A stretch of DNA of 64,000 bases. Origin: Multifurca ochricompacta (Eukaryota > Basidiomycota > Agaricomycetes > Russulales > Russulaceae). The position numbers and the translations under genes are program-made. Positions 45,216 through 58,073 of the stretch are shown one piece after another; within the stretch, counting starts at the first letter, position 1; every line of letters begins with the position of its first letter. The stretch covers positions 1 to 64,000 of the forward strand of contig WTXG01000066.1 of the NCBI GenBank assembly GCA_022496185.1, in the 5' to 3' direction. The notes beneath the pieces are model-generated. The model saw only the letters and a list, made by a program, of their open reading frames with translations, made no database searches and was not told where the DNA came from.

Positions 45216-45476
45216 TAAGTCCCCTGTATCTACCCTGTAGACCTTAGACTTGACTTATTGAATACATTGGTGTTTGTCTTCCAGACAACACCTTTGAACT
45301 TTGACTCAGTCAGCTCAGTGCTTCTGGCACTTCTCTATTCAACATCAACAAGAGGATACAGCTCCCTTGTCTTTGACTCATCCTGACTTCTCCAAAGGCT
45401 TATTGATGGTCTTCAACCAAACTGAACCCCACACTGTCACACAAGTTGTGCAGAACATCCCACACCAGATGTAACA
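45216..45476 (+). repeat. LTR-1 fragment, 3' part, host of the Tc1-like element
   Basis: From taagtcccctgtatctac (just at the TATA motif of LTR-1) to CAGATGTAACA. The 5' part of this LTR is not found next to the left remnant of the Tc1-like element, so DNA has been lost or rearranged on that side. 45477-45732 is unassigned single-copy-looking DNA. Confidence 0.8.
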
Positions 45477-45732
45477 AATTCCATTCACTCTGCTATCTCA
45501 GTACCTCTGTACCAGTATTCTGGTTCTAAAAATTCAATGCTGTTATTGATACAAGCTAAACCAAGAGGTTTTTATACAGTTTATGTTACAGAAGTTAAAT
45601 AGGAAACATAATATGATGGAGTTGAAGCAGAAGGCCAAAGCAGTGGCCAGGGGTTGATATAATGTAAACTACAAGATGCAAAAATTTGACACTGTAAAGC
45701 CACAGCTTGGGCCTAAGCCACAGCTTTCAGGC

Positions 45733-46234
45733 TAGTGATGTGCCTGGCCCGGCTCAAAGCTGGAAGCCGGGCCAAGCCAGGCCTGTTTGGGCTGGGCCAA
45801 GCCAGGCCATTGTGATGGCCCAGCAAGGGCTTTGGCCCGGCTCAGAAAAACTAAAAGCCAAAGCCGCCAGCTCAGGCCGTGGCTTTCAACAGCACATACA
45901 AGTGCAATAGCAATCATCAAAATCAGTAGAAATCTGATCACAAAGTGGTTGATTTGGGTCACGTGATCATGTTTATTGCAGCATTTCAAACTTTTTCTTC
46001 AATATAGCTTTGCAATACATAACACACTAAGTCAGATTTGGATTAGCTGAACTATAACTACTAGTTATATGTCATAAAATTTTCTCTGCCAAAAGCTGCG
46101 GCTTGGGCCAAGCCAGGCCAGGGCCAAGCCGTCTGTGGTGGCTTTGGCTTGGCCCAGACTTCAGGAAAGCCAGAGCCGCCTCAGGCCGAGCCAAAGCCAT
46201 GGCTTTTGGGCCAAGCCGGGCCGGAACATCACTA
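45733..46234. mobile_element. Small non-autonomous hAT element (502 bp), TSD tttcaggc
   Basis: TAGTGATGTGCC at the left and, read inward from the right, TAGTGATGTTCC; exact 8-bp duplication tttcaggc at 45725-45732 and 46235-46242. The ends are G+C-rich with ggccaagcc-type repeats, the middle is AT-rich, and there is no ORF of substance. Directly outside, caagtcaggctatcacatcacta (46243-46265) looks like the right end of a related copy into which this one inserted. Confidence 0.85.
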
Positions 46235-46266
46235 TTTCAGGCCAAGTCAGGCTATCACATCACTAG

Positions 46267-48164
46267 ATACAACCACTCTTGCTTTAGGAAGCTGCATGTG
46301 GAATATAAATTGGATTTAAAATAAAATAGAATAAAATAGTCTCACAACTCGGCACCAGCAACTGCTGAAGACACAAGTTGTTTGAGTAAAGACCAGATAT
46401 GGCCGAGCCGTGATGTTTGAACTTAAAGTGGGGGCATAGCATCAACCTCTCCCTTTGACGTATTCCCTGGACTCACAGTGATGGCTTGTCTACATCATTT
46501 ATGTCGACATATATCACATTTTCCTGTCTCCCAAGAACGTAACGGAATTCGAAGTGCCTTTTGTCCTTCCCAAGCCTTGAGGCAAGTCACATGTGCAACC
46601 GGTCCGGGATTCCGGTCTCTCCATACCTCCCCAGCCTTGCCGAGGGGGATGAATCGTAAATCATGGGCATGGACAACTCGGAAGACTACGACCGAAGACA
46701 CAACTCGACTGCGACCACAGCTAAGATAAAACAATATAAGTCACGCGCTCCGTACCTGTTCCTGCAGATCAGTGCCTTCAAAAGGGCGAGATTTACCGAC
46801 AACACGCAAACTGCGATTCTTCTAGAAATGGAAGACGTGATAAGCGAACGAAACGAAACAACGCACAATACGTACCCGTCTGTTCGATCTCCTTTTTTTC
46901 TTTGGCTCCCACCGCGTTCTGCGTGATCAGTCACAAAAACATGACTCCTTTCCACCTTCTTCTTCGATTTATTTATTTCAATTCGTCGGAGCCATGTAAA
47001 AAAAAAAGTTACCACTGTGGCGGGATGTGAAACCAGACCCCGTACATTTCCATTGCACGATGCAAAGCGTGCGGCCTGAATGGTTCCTCACGCGCACCCG
47101 TCATCAGCGCGTTGTCACAGGGCGCTTGCGCTCAAAGAGGGTCATAATACTCAGCTCGGCATTTCCTTTTGGCCATATTCGAAACAACGCTTGTATACAA
47201 GTCGGCTAACCATCACGCGCCTCGGGATGATCTTTTTCCGACCGAAGAAGAGTCACTCATTTGTGGGTGGGCGTGGCTTTACACTCAATCAACTTTTTTT
47301 CCATCGTGAAATCTCCTCAGGAAAAGATTGGGTTGACACGTGCGTGAGCCCTTTGAGAATTCGCTCCCATCACAGATACATCAACTCTCGTATTTTTTTT
47401 CGGCGAGCGCCTATTGCCTGTTCCGGGGATTGTGGAGGGGGTTAAAGGCGGGTGCAACGTGTACTTGCCTTGACATCGACGGCATCGGTCGCGGGTCACC
47501 ATCTATTTGAGGTGATGGACTACACTGTACCTGATGCTGGTATGACCATTTGTTGTGAGGCACGATTTTTCGTTTTTGACATAATATCAATGGCAGGGAT
47601 TGCGTAGTGATTAGTAACTGGTGGCACATAACAGACTAGACGCCGACCGATGCGATGTGAGCTAAATATTGTTGCAGGTCTGGCGAGGGTCGGGGACGTG
47701 ATAACGTTTATTTGGAATTTGGGGTCCGAGTCTCCCCGCATGCCGTTATTCAAAGTTAACGAACTCTTCGATTCGAACTTCTCGTCGCCAATCGCCGTTT
47801 CCGTGTGAACGGACGGGATTCAATTGCCAAGCTTACAACTTGCAACCGTCATATACGTGCTGTTTTGATTCTTTTTCTCGGAGCCAATACGTGCAATTCA
47901 AGTCATCTATCCGTTATAGGCGGAGAATTATCGCTAAATCTCGCGGGCAGTTGTGCGCGCAAAGATAAGGTCGCCATCACGAAACGATGAAGCGTGAAGT
48001 GCCAGCATTCACCGTTTAGGACACTGTCGGCAAAGTAGCGCCCGGTCCACCTAATTTCTCCATATGGTGGTCTCCTTTCATGGACGAAAATCATGCGATG
48101 CTGCTTGATCGAAGGAGTTTATTGCTCTGTGGCATGACAGGGGCCATGTCGGCACTCTTTGCGA
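46267..48164. other. No gene recognised
   Basis: From about 46.3 kb the sequence changes to CpG-containing, transposon-free DNA. Short frames exist on both strands (for example 46478-46729 +, 46495-46734 -), but none shows a domain or coherent splice pattern. The 3' flank of the Maf-like gene is included. Confidence 0.5.
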
Positions 48165-49214
48165 TCATACCTCAAGGAAGTCGTCGTCCTCCTCCACAAG
48201 GAGATCCAAATATCGGAAAAAAGACGCAGCCGGAAAGCCGACCACATTGTGATAATCCCCTTCTATTTTCCGTATGAGCAGCCCTCCCATGCCCTGATTT
48301 TGTAACACCTTGCTCAACAACTCGGGGAATGCAGTGTGTTCGTGTATTTACGTACTTGTATAGCAAAGCCACCAGCACGGTTAAGCCCCTCGCCGGAGTC
48401 AACGTAGGCTTTGAGAAGGCTTGACGCGTTGTCGGAAAAATAGACAAGAGAACGCTCATCCATAGCACTATGTGCCCCGCCCCAATCAGACAAATATGAT
48501 ACAATGAGAATCCTGGCCCGGAAAATGGCGTACCGTATGCTGAAACCAGGTGATGTCAGGACCGGGAACACTGTGGGAAGGGAAGAAGACTCATCGTCAG
48601 ACCCCGTTGGCAAGTAAGATGAAACGTAGGCTTACCTAGGCTCACCCCTGTTACAACCTCACACACGGAACCATTCAGGTCCTGCAGCATGCGCAGGTTG
48701 TCTGCTTTGTTCTCTGGCTTCTCCAGCAGCTCCTGGTGCACACTTGGCAGTTCAGAGTATGCAATGTCGGAACTGACCGGCTGCGCATGTGTAAGGACAA
48801 CAGTGTCAGCCCCAATCACAAGGTCTGGCCCATTTTCTGGGTCCGACCTCTGTAAACCAAAACTGAGCGGGAGGTCCACGAGGGAGGTGGTGGTGGTGGT
48901 GGTAGAAGGCAGAGGAAGCGATGGGACGCACAACAAGACGCTCGTACACTTCGACGGCTTTCTGTGTTGCCGTGGCGACAGGATACTCATGGATGTCATC
49001 GAACGACAATGCACTGAGGTCCTCAGGAAAATTTGAGGGAATCACTTCGGGGGCAAGACCCTGAGAGGAATAAATTAAATGAAAGTAAGCGGTTAGAATG
49101 CGCGTACGAAAATTTGAAGAATCTCTTTGCGCCTTGGACTTTTGGAGGCTAAAACGACGCGTTTTCCTGCTAGTTTGTTTATTCCAGGAATATGTAGTGC
49201 ATGGGGGAGAATAG
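48165..49214 (-). CDS. Maf-type nucleotide pyrophosphatase (septum formation inhibitor family)
   Basis: Members hydrolyse non-canonical or excess NTPs (dTTP/UTP or modified nucleotides) to NMP and PPi. Exons on the minus strand: 49214(?)-49108, 49060-48932, 48849-48636, 48570-48534, 48467-48356, 48293-48165; introns 47-82 bp with GT...AG. Motifs in order: VVLASKSPRRKEILQ, EYPVATATQKAVEV, DLVIGADTVV (catalytic Asp region), LEKPENKADNLRMLQDLNGSVCEVVTGVSL, YVDSGEGLNRAGGFAIQG, and C-terminal IEGDYHNVVGFP. The order and motifs fit the whole Maf fold. The first exon is uncertain: no in-frame ATG lies in the 49214 exon, so a further 5' exon is expected, perhaps around 49430-49510. The relation to ASMTL-type fusions is excluded by the stop after FLEV. 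Confidence 0.9.
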
Positions 49215-51639
49215 CTGAAGCTGGCTTTGACGCCATGACCAGTATGATTGCTTATCTTAAAGTGATACGATATCAGCCTCAGCCGATACAGCTACGAGAT
49301 GCTATCGGCCCGGTCGACCCGTTATTTCTCAGGCTCAGGGCACGTGAATCCTCACTAACTCAAATGTGTCATTTGTCAGTCAAGTCACCACTCAACCAAA
49401 ACTCAAAACACTCACCTACTCACACACAGAATTTCGACAATAGTTTCTCCGGGCTTTTCACCTGAGTCTCCCACTGTGTTATCATATTCCCCATCAAATT
49501 CCCAAGGGGTATGCACATCACAACACCGATGTGGATGATTCTATCATCTGGTTGTTACCTTACGTGTTGTCAGTCTCGAGCTTCTCCCAGTGACGCGCGT
49601 ACATCCGGTGCTGTCATCCGTCCAAGGATAGATACGATATTCTCGGGGTTGTGTTACCCTCTCCAACTACAGGTTCCAGACACATGCATTACTTACACCG
49701 CTTCACCTCATGGTAAATGTGCCATTGTTGAAGGGTGGAAATTTTCTCCCCCCCATTTTTTCTCGTGCACTAGTTGGTTGCCGCTAGTTGTAATGAAATA
49801 ACTAACAGAATCCACGGGGCCGGATTGGAACTGCACTACCGGACATGGTTGGAAGACCGAGTCAGGACACCACCACAAGGCTTTCCGAGCAGGTGGAGCG
49901 GTTCATTCTCCTCGATTTAGTTCTATGCGCTGATGTTTATTATTTCTGTGTAGACATAACATCATTATATAAAGTTATGCGGCTCCACTGAGACCGACAT
50001 TCTTTGCGATCGAGTCGGCTTTGCCATATTTTTTACACGGTTGTCGGAATACATGTGTCCGGCACAACTTTCTTGCGACACACGATGTCGTAAATTCCCA
50101 AGGCTGCCACCTGTTCCCGCGCCCGCGGAAAGGCGCATCAACTGCGACACCAACCCTCAGCGGCCTCGCGACGACTTAATGACAGATACTCTCCCTCTTT
50201 GGCTCATCCAACAACCCATCCAACAGTTGGGGTTGTCATAGACTCCTCGGAGCTTTCATTTAAGGATTGTAGCGAGCATATTCTCACAACCCTCGTTTAA
50301 ACTCGCATCAAATTGTATTGTAACTGTTTGACATGCACGCAGTCGTTTTCCCCCTCCGTAATCGCCGACTGCAACAGCCGAAATTAGGGCTAGCGACGCA
50401 CCTCGAATTACGGACAAACTAGTACTGGGTTCTGGGAACATCCTAATATGTATAAATGTGGCTCTTCGACATGTCCGGACCGGATGAGAAAATTTGGGAA
50501 GTCACCGAGGTAAGGCGGCTTTCGTTGCTCATTCTAATCTTGTCCGTGTACTCCACCTGAATGATGATGACAGGATGAAACACATGAGCAGGCGTTCAAT
50601 ATGCCGACATGCCGAGAGTGTCCACGGCGGGTGCTGTGCACCCATCACACCCATCGACATGCATGAAACGTTTCATATACCACCTCCGATGATTTCGTCG
50701 TCGAACGAAGGTATGAATTGGATCTACCCGTCCTTGTGAGTCACGCAGCTGAGTTCAGGTCTGTCAGTGGGGTGAACCAGTCGACACTTGGGCTCGTATC
50801 AAACGGTTCCTGGTGGGGTAACGCGATCGGTACATGTGGCCGCACCATCTTTCTTTTTTTTTTGTTACTTTATTCTTTGTTCACCAGTCCAACATCAGGT
50901 GAGGAAGTAAGCTTGTTACAATTTAAGGGTCAAATCCACAGATGTATTGTTTTGGAATCGGTGATTTCGTTCTCCCCTCTCCGGAAGGATTCCTGCGCGC
51001 ATATCGCAACTCTGCACATGATGCACACATACACATGACATGTTACATTGGGCGCTTGAACAAGATATCGCCTGTCCTGTAGCTACCTCTAAAATAAAAT
51101 AAAATAAAATAAAATATAAAAATAAAAAATACATACATACATACACATATCATACATATATATATATATATAGGCTATCTATTAGCAAGTAGAGGGCGCT
51201 TAATAAATTGGAGCCAAAACGAGATGATTCCGAGGCTTCTGAAACCCCGCATCCCGCATCATAAACTTATCACACAACAAATCTTTCTTTCTTCTTCCTA
51301 AGGCCTTAAAGCGCTCTATGACGCGTCGGGGGTCGGAGACTCTCTTTCGGTTTGGGGTCTGACTGAACTCCTGGGGATTCCTGGGGCCTGGACCCTGGCT
51401 GACCTGGCTGACACACTCACGACCCCTGTGCACGTGATCATCGGACTATTCCTGTAACCGTGCGGCCGCGCTAGTCATCTTTTTCTATTTACGGCCATAC
51501 GGCCAATACGGCTGTACGGCTATACGGCTCGGCTCATCCATGGACGGACGGGATTCACACATCTCGCGCTGTGGCTTGGCTTACTTAACCCACCCCTCCC
51601 CTTGCCCTGCAACCACGTTTGTTCGGATCCTGTCAAGCG
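49215..51639. other. Divergent intergenic region, with a possible short spliced ORF at 50471
   Basis: It separates the Maf-like gene (minus) from the PTPA-like gene (plus). One weak candidate: ATG 50471 (MSGPDEKIWEVTE) ends at a good donor (gtaagg, 50510), with an acceptor ending cag at 50572 and a continuation THEQAFNMPTCRECPRR; a TATA-like tatgtataaa lies about 25 bp upstream. I could not close the gene, so I do not call it. 51086-51172 holds (aaaat)n, (acat)n and (ta)n microsatellites. Confidence 0.35.
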
Positions 51640-53201
51640 ATGGCATCTATACCCGTACCTCCGCTGAGACACATCTCCCTTGAGAGTCTCATAGCTTTGC
51701 AGACCCAACCGCCCACGTCTAAAATCCGGACCGATGCTGATGTTGAAGTTTGGAAGCAGACCCAAGGCTACTCGGATTACTCCCATTTTTTGCGATGGCT
51801 AAATGAGGCCGTCGTTGGATGTGCGATGTCATGGACGAATGATAACCGAAGCGAGGTCAGTCATTTGTTTTGTTTTACTTTGTGTTTTGGAAGCGAAAAA
51901 AAAAATTAAAAAAATTTTGATGCGGCGCGCGCGTATCTTAAGTCTTGTCTCGGCAGGGCATACGCGGAGTGCTTGACTTACTCGACCAACTAGATCGATG
52001 GATCGACGAGATTCCGCCACTGCCAACAGCGCAACGATTTGGGAATCTCGCTTTTCGTACATGGGGGAAACGTCTCGAAGACGTAGGCTCGCTCTTTTTT
52101 ACATGGGGTTTTCCCCCCCCCCCCCCCTCACCTCCATCCCATCCCATCCCTTTTCCCCTTTGTTCCCAGTCTGACTTGGTTTTTTTGGTGCGTGTGCAAG
52201 CGTGCAGATGAACTTTTGAAAGCGATGATGCCAAATTTGAGCGCCGCCGTTCCTTACGTGCGACCGTATCTACTAACATCATTCGGCTCTTTTGTCCGCA
52301 TGGACTATGGCACCGGGCACGAAACCTCGTTCGCCATTTTCTTGCTTTGTCTCACCCTCTTACGCTTTCTCCGTTTCGGTCCCGAGGAAGCAAAGGACAT
52401 TGTCCTCATCGTCTTTGTTCGGTATCTTCGGCTCTGCTGGCGCTTGCAGGACGTCTATCGTTTAGAGCCAGCGGGCAGCCATGGAGTGTGGGGGCTCGAC
52501 GACACGCACTTTCTAGGTTATATTTTTGGGAGTGCACAGTTACGAGGTTAGGCCTGCATGTTCGGCGGAGAGAAATGGATCCGCTGATCTTCCTTTCATC
52601 CACTCTTTTTTTCTTTTGGTCATCGTAGACCAGAGCGAAATTCCAGTGTCGGCAATACTGCACCCACCGCTACCCCCGACGAACCTGTATTTCATGTCGA
52701 TTATGAGAATCCATGAGGTCAAGCACGGACCGTTCCATGAACATTCTTCCCAGCTGTATTCCATTGCTACTGGAGTGGCAACTTGGAAGAAAGTCAACTC
52801 TGGTTTATTCAAAATGTATGAGGTAAGATTGGCACCAATATACCTCTCTTTTTTCAACTCGGCGCAAGGAGCTTAAACTGAGGCTGTGGGTTTAACTGGT
52901 TTTTTGATTTGCTTATCGCCATTCTCATCAGGCAGAAGTCCTCGGAAAGCGCGTGGTAGTCCAGCACCTGCCATTAGGTGGGATTCTGGAGTGGAACGAT
53001 ATCAGCGCTCCGCCCATCACAACTAGCGTCTCTCCTCCGCACAACAACATTCTCACATCGACGCCAGCACCTTGGGTATCGGGTACTGCCGTGAATGCGG
53101 CGAGTAATGATACCCTGATGACCACAGCTCCTTCGAGTTGGAGCAGCCCTAGTGCTTCTATCGGAAGAGAGGGCGCCATTCGTAACCTTCCCTCGCCTTA
53201 A
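51640..53201 (+). CDS. PTPA/RRD-type activator of protein phosphatase 2A (peptidyl-prolyl isomerase)
   Basis: Five exons: 51640-51855, 51957-52082, 52201-52546, 52629-52822, 52932-53201, total 1152 bp, 383 aa. Introns of 82-118 bp all have GT...AG. Start ATG 51640 follows a TTG-only extension and heads MASIPVPPLRHI. Family motifs: an N-terminal helical block (WLNEAVVGCAMSW), YVRPYLLTSFGSFVRMDYGTGHETSF (the GTGHE substrate/ATP-site loop), VWGLDDTHFLGYIFGSAQL, PFHEHSSQLYSI, and AEVLGKRVVVQHLPLGGIL. A C-terminal Ser/Thr/Pro-rich tail includes TPAPW. PTPA/Rrd proteins assist PP2A-type phosphatase biogenesis and have prolyl isomerase activity. Which of the two fungal paralogues (Rrd1 or Rrd2) this is cannot be told by eye. 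Confidence 0.93.
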
Positions 53202-54948
53202 TTACAATGGAACGGGGGGGGGGGGGGGCGTAGATGGAGGTATTTCTCAGCTGCTTGAAATAGTTAGCCTTGTGTGTGTCAGGAGTCTTATGCACTCTAT
53301 TGATGAACTTTCATTCATTCATGTCGTCTTTCTCGCAGGGGTTCATCGAATCCGGTGAGCTCAGCCGTTCGTCCGCCTTACTCCCACCTTTTTTTATTTA
53401 TTTATTACCTTCCTGTGATTAAAGAATTCATCTCAGCCCATGTGTGTGTGTATTCATAAATGTTATCTCATTAGCACGATCACGAAATGTTTTATGCTTT
53501 TGGATTGACACTATCCTCGAGACTCGATAAGTTTTATACCTTTCTCGGCGGGTGCATTAGACGCCACAGCACGCAGATTTTACTCTTTCCATATGGACGG
53601 GATAATGAGTTGTTCCTTGATTAATACATATAGCTCTATAAACGGTACCGCGCTCTCATTGTTCCGTCGTCATCATCAACAGCACCACGTTTTTTTTTGG
53701 GTGCCCTGGGACGTTCCGCGAGAGAAGTGAACTCGGGTGGGGTGGATTGAAAAGGTCTAAATATGGGAGATTCTCATACGCCGTGACCACCACGTGTTTT
53801 GTCGCGCCGGAGACTATTATTACACATTTAGTTAGCTTCCATTCTCATTTTTCGACAATTAGACAGACAACCCCCCTCCCTTTCCCCTTCATGTAAGTTC
53901 ACTTGATGTCGAGGGAAGGGAAGGGTGAAAGAGAAAAGAGAGATCAACAAACAACAATAAAACCGAGTTACCGGAACCCCCTTTGTGTGTGATTGATTGT
54001 GTGTGTGTTGATATTGATGTTGATTGTGTTGTTTTGTGTTTTGTGTTAAAGATAGATGGATGGATGGGTCCTTCGGGTTCGGGTTCGCGTATTGAATAGA
54101 CGGACCGGAACGGACCGAAGTTTGATTTTGCGGCGTGGGCCCCCCCCCAATTGGGAATCGAAATCGATAGCAAATTTTCCCGTTTCGTTTTGAAACGTTT
54201 CGTTTCGACTGCTGCTGCTCCCTGCTGAGACAACCAACGGGCAACTGGCACCCTCCTCCCCCCCCCCCCACTCCCTCCCCACTCCCCAACCCTAGTTCTA
54301 GAACATCCAATCAAGGCAATCAAAAAATAAAACAATTAACCAAGAAAAGCCTCTACTGTCGTCGTCGTTGTTCACCCGACGCAGTTGCCCTTGGATCATA
54401 ATTCCTGACCAGATTAGAAACGACGACCTTCGTCTTTTGACCCTTGAGTACGTCTGTTCTACACACCGGGCTTGTTACCCTCATTTTCTTCCTCAATATC
54501 ATAGCTGGTCTTCTGTAAGAGGTGATGACGATGAATCAATCTCTTCCCCCTTCTTTTAAATCGTAATCCTGATCAAGAACTTGTTCTGCTTCTTCATTTT
54601 AGGCGAACCACCTTAGCAGTGACTCGAGTCGTTTCAGCAAGCAAACTTGACACACCTTTTTTTTTTCCCGCGCAATCTTCGTCCATCTTGCATCCGCATC
54701 CGCATCCGCATTCTCAATTCAACTCAACTTTAAAATAAAATAAAAAATACAAATTATATTCATCCCTCGCTGAGGAGCGAGTACCCCACCGCTACTGAGC
54801 GAAGCCTATCCATTACCGTCCACACCTACCCCGGTTCAATTGACCGTGGGGGTTCTGGTTCGGTAATTCGGTTTCAAACTTTACCATTATAACAACTCTC
54901 TACTAAATTCTGGATCTCAACCACAAGATTGATTCCCCCAGAGACCGC
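53202..54948. other. Intergenic DNA and probable 5' leader of the ODC gene
   Basis: It includes a poly(G) run at 53214-53228, homopolymer and C-rich runs around 53871 and 54258, and gt-rich repeats near 53990-54050. Minus-strand frames at 53828-54335 overlap each other in all phases and are low complexity. No domain-bearing gene was seen. Confidence 0.5.
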
Positions 54949-56698
54949 ATGTCTCAACTCGAAATCCTCCCTGCGCCTCGCCCTATTGACTTGGTCTCGG
55001 CGCCGCGCCTCTCTTCTGTATTTCATCATCATCCTACTACCTGGACTCAGAACAAATCTTTATTAACTGGAAAGTCGGTCTCTGTGAATGGCGACGACCT
55101 CGGCGACAATGACATTGGTGATGATGGGGATACCATCTTTCCTGGGTTACCACCTTTACTCCGCGGCCATCCGGAGGTACATCTCCGGAATGGTGTTATC
55201 CGCGCGGCGCGACTATCCGCTACTAACGAACCCGATTCGGAGAGTGCTTTTTTTGTCGCAGACTTGAGTTCTGTATACAATCAGCTTGAACGATGGAGAC
55301 GTTACCTGCCCGAAATAGAACCCTTCTACGGTGCGAGTTTTTTTTTATTTTTTCATTTTTATTTTTTGTTCACGCTCAAACGCTGCTTTTTACCCCCCTT
55401 CGCTGACATGCAAAACCGGTGTCTGGGTGTTCGTCCCTCGTAGCGGTGAAGTGCAATCCAGACCCATACGTGCTTCGCCTCTTGGCGGCGCTCGGCACAG
55501 GTTTCGACTGTGCTTCCAATGGGGAAATTGGACAGGTCCTTCGTCTTGGCGTTAGTCCGGATCGGATCATTTACGCCAATCCATGCAAGGCTGTGTCCTC
55601 TATCAAGAGTGCTGCGAGGACAGGCGTGGACGCGATGACGTTTGATAACGAGGATGAACTGTACAAGGTCGCTCGGGTCAATCCGAATGCGAAGCTCGTC
55701 TTGCGTATCCTCACGGACGACTCGAAGAGCCTCTGTCGTCTTGGACTTAAATTTGGAGCACCGCTCGTGACTGTGCCTGGCCTTCTCTTGAAAGCAAAGG
55801 AGCTCGGACTTGACGTGATCGGAATAAGCTTCCATGTGGGAAGTGGATGTTACGATTCTTCTGCGTTCACAGATGCCGTTGGATGGGCAAGGGCGGCCTT
55901 TGATATGGGACTAACCGTAGGATATAAATTTTCATTTTTGGACGTTGGAGGCGGTTTTGAAGATACCAATTTTGAAACGACGGCGAGCGTCCTTTGTGAC
56001 GCGCTCGATTTACATTTTCCCGATCGCTCGGGATCAGGACTTCGAATCATCGCTGAACCGGGGCGGTACTTTGTCTCTCGAGCTTTTAGCCTCGCTGCGA
56101 ATATCATCGCCCGCCGTGCTCCACTTTCTGTTGTTGGCGAGACGACGGAGATCAAGGGTGAGGGCGACGATCAACCATCTATGATGTGTACGATTTCGGT
56201 TCTCTTCTTTCACTTCCTGTTCTCGTTCGCTTTTACGACGAGATTTTATATATATAAATATTTTCCTTTTTGTGTTGCTGACTTTGGGAGTGTCGCCTCC
56301 CCCCCCCCCCCTCTTTTTTTTTTTTAGATTATATCAATGACGGAGTATACGGAGCGTTTAACTGCATCTTATTCGACCATCAAGAGGTTCACCCATATGT
56401 ACTGACCATGAATGGCTCATTCCATTTTTCCGGAACGGAGTCGCTTCAAGCGAGTAGTGTATGGGGTCCAACTTGCGATTCGATCGACTGTGTCTGTCCT
56501 ATGGCTAGGCTCCCAGCAGGATTAAGGGTCGGTGACTGGTTGGCTTTCAATAACATGGGCGCGTATACGATATGCGCTGCGAGCCAATTTAATGGATTCG
56601 CGGTTAGCTTGGTGACATATACGTCGGGTGATGGATATGGTTCGCAGGAGGTCCGTCTTGCGCTTAAGGCCGCGCATGCCGCGGTGTTGAACGCGTAG
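54949..56698 (+). CDS. Ornithine decarboxylase (PLP-dependent, group IV)
   Basis: Exons 54949-55330, 55444-56187 and 56328-56698 give 1497 bp, 498 aa; introns are 113 and 140 bp. It converts ornithine to putrescine, the committing step of polyamine synthesis, in the cytosol. Visible motifs: PLP-lysine context Y-A-V-K-C-N, split by intron 1 within the Ala codon; [36 protein letters not shown]; the active-site Cys segment [12 protein letters not shown]; and C-terminal [13 protein letters not shown]. The N-terminal extension of about 100 residues before the catalytic barrel (including a Gly/Asp-rich [15 protein letters not shown]) is usual for fungal ODC. The gene lies on the same strand as its neighbours with separate promoters. 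A long upstream region could hold regulatory uORFs, but none was verified. Confidence 0.96.
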
Positions 56699-58040
56699 GG
56701 TAGGCGTAGGGGTAAGGGTAGGTAAACGAAATTAGTGGGAGTGGGGCGGCTCGGTGGCGGCGTCTAAAGGCACATCCATCTATTTACTTACAACTTACTA
56801 CTACTGTACATAGAACGGGTCTGGGCGTTGGGGAGAGGGAGGGAGGGGGAGGGGAAGGAGAAGCAAGCCATCATGCCGCAATGTTCCCATTCCCTTACAT
56901 TCGTAATTTTATTATTCCCTTTGTGTGTGTGTGCGAGGGAGGGAGGGAGGGAGGAGCACATGGCTCTTGAAGAAAGGAAAGGAAAGTTCCTTCCTAGCTA
57001 GGTGTGGGACGGGACCGAAAGAACGGGAAAAAATAAATAAATGTCCTCCGGTGCTCCCGGAAAAGCTGTACCTACCTCAGCCATCACATATATACATACA
57101 TACACATACATATATACATACATACATACATACACACATGCGCGCTCGAGAATCGACGAATGTCATTGTCATGTCTTTTTTTTTTTCAACCCTCCCTCGT
57201 GACGTGTGCATTCTCCCTCCCTCTCTCTCTCTCTGTCATTTGCTTTGGTTTTGTTGGACTTGTTTTCAATGCACGGCCAACAAATTTAAATTTCCTGTTT
57301 TTTAGGGTTAGGTACTTAAAAAATCAAGATCAATCTGGCTAGTGCTACTCTGCTCTTCTCGCACTCTCACTCTTTCTGTGGCACACACACACACACACAC
57401 ACACATAAAACTCGTGGGGGGAATGGGTGTGTGGGTGTGTGCTTGGTATTAACCGATTTGGTTAGAACAAACGTGAAGAGTCCGATGTGGGTGGGAAACA
57501 TGAGCAAGTCGCTCTAGCCTTTGCTTGCCTACGATGATGGTACTTGAAAGGTAAGAAAGAAAGAACCTTTTTGGGTTCGGCCGACCCCTTTCCCTTTCTG
57601 CCAAAACACACACCACACACCCCTTCTCTCATCCTTTTCCCTCGTTCGTCCTCGTTCCCCCTCTCGCCTCGCCTCGCCTCTCTATCTCAGTGCCGTGTCG
57701 TGCCGAAAGCATACTCTCCGGGCCAACGCGGATGCGCGCTCGGGAGGAACTTATACTTAGGTTTATATACAATCCAGAAGAGAAGAATTTTTTTTTTTTT
57801 TGGTTGTGGTTGGATTTTTGGTTGTTGTTCTTTGTTGTTATCTTTTTGTTGTCATGTCATTTTGTTTCATGAAAGAAAAAAAAGGACTGGGTTTGGTTTT
57901 GGTGTGATTGTGGCATGGCACCCCCACATCCCCCCCCCCTTCGTTCGTCCTCGAACATACACAAGACACACTTTCCGTTCCCTCCGTTACCCTTCCTCCT
58001 ACTCCCCTCATCTCCCCTCGAAGAAGGGAAGCTCCACCCC

Positions 58041-58073
<33 letters not shown>
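58041..58073. repeat. (CAT)11 microsatellite
   Basis: Eleven perfect cat units, followed after 16 bp by a second imperfect (cat)n tract. Confidence 0.95.

Noticed and set aside
45707..46324. Ala/Gly/Pro-rich ORFs in G+C-rich DNA
   Set aside because: They fall on the terminal ggccaagcc-type repeats of a small hAT element with an exact 8-bp duplication.
53828..54335. Minus-strand protein-coding gene
   Set aside because: Three overlapping frames in different phases are all low complexity (Gly, Ser and Gln/His runs from simple repeats); no domain or splice pattern.
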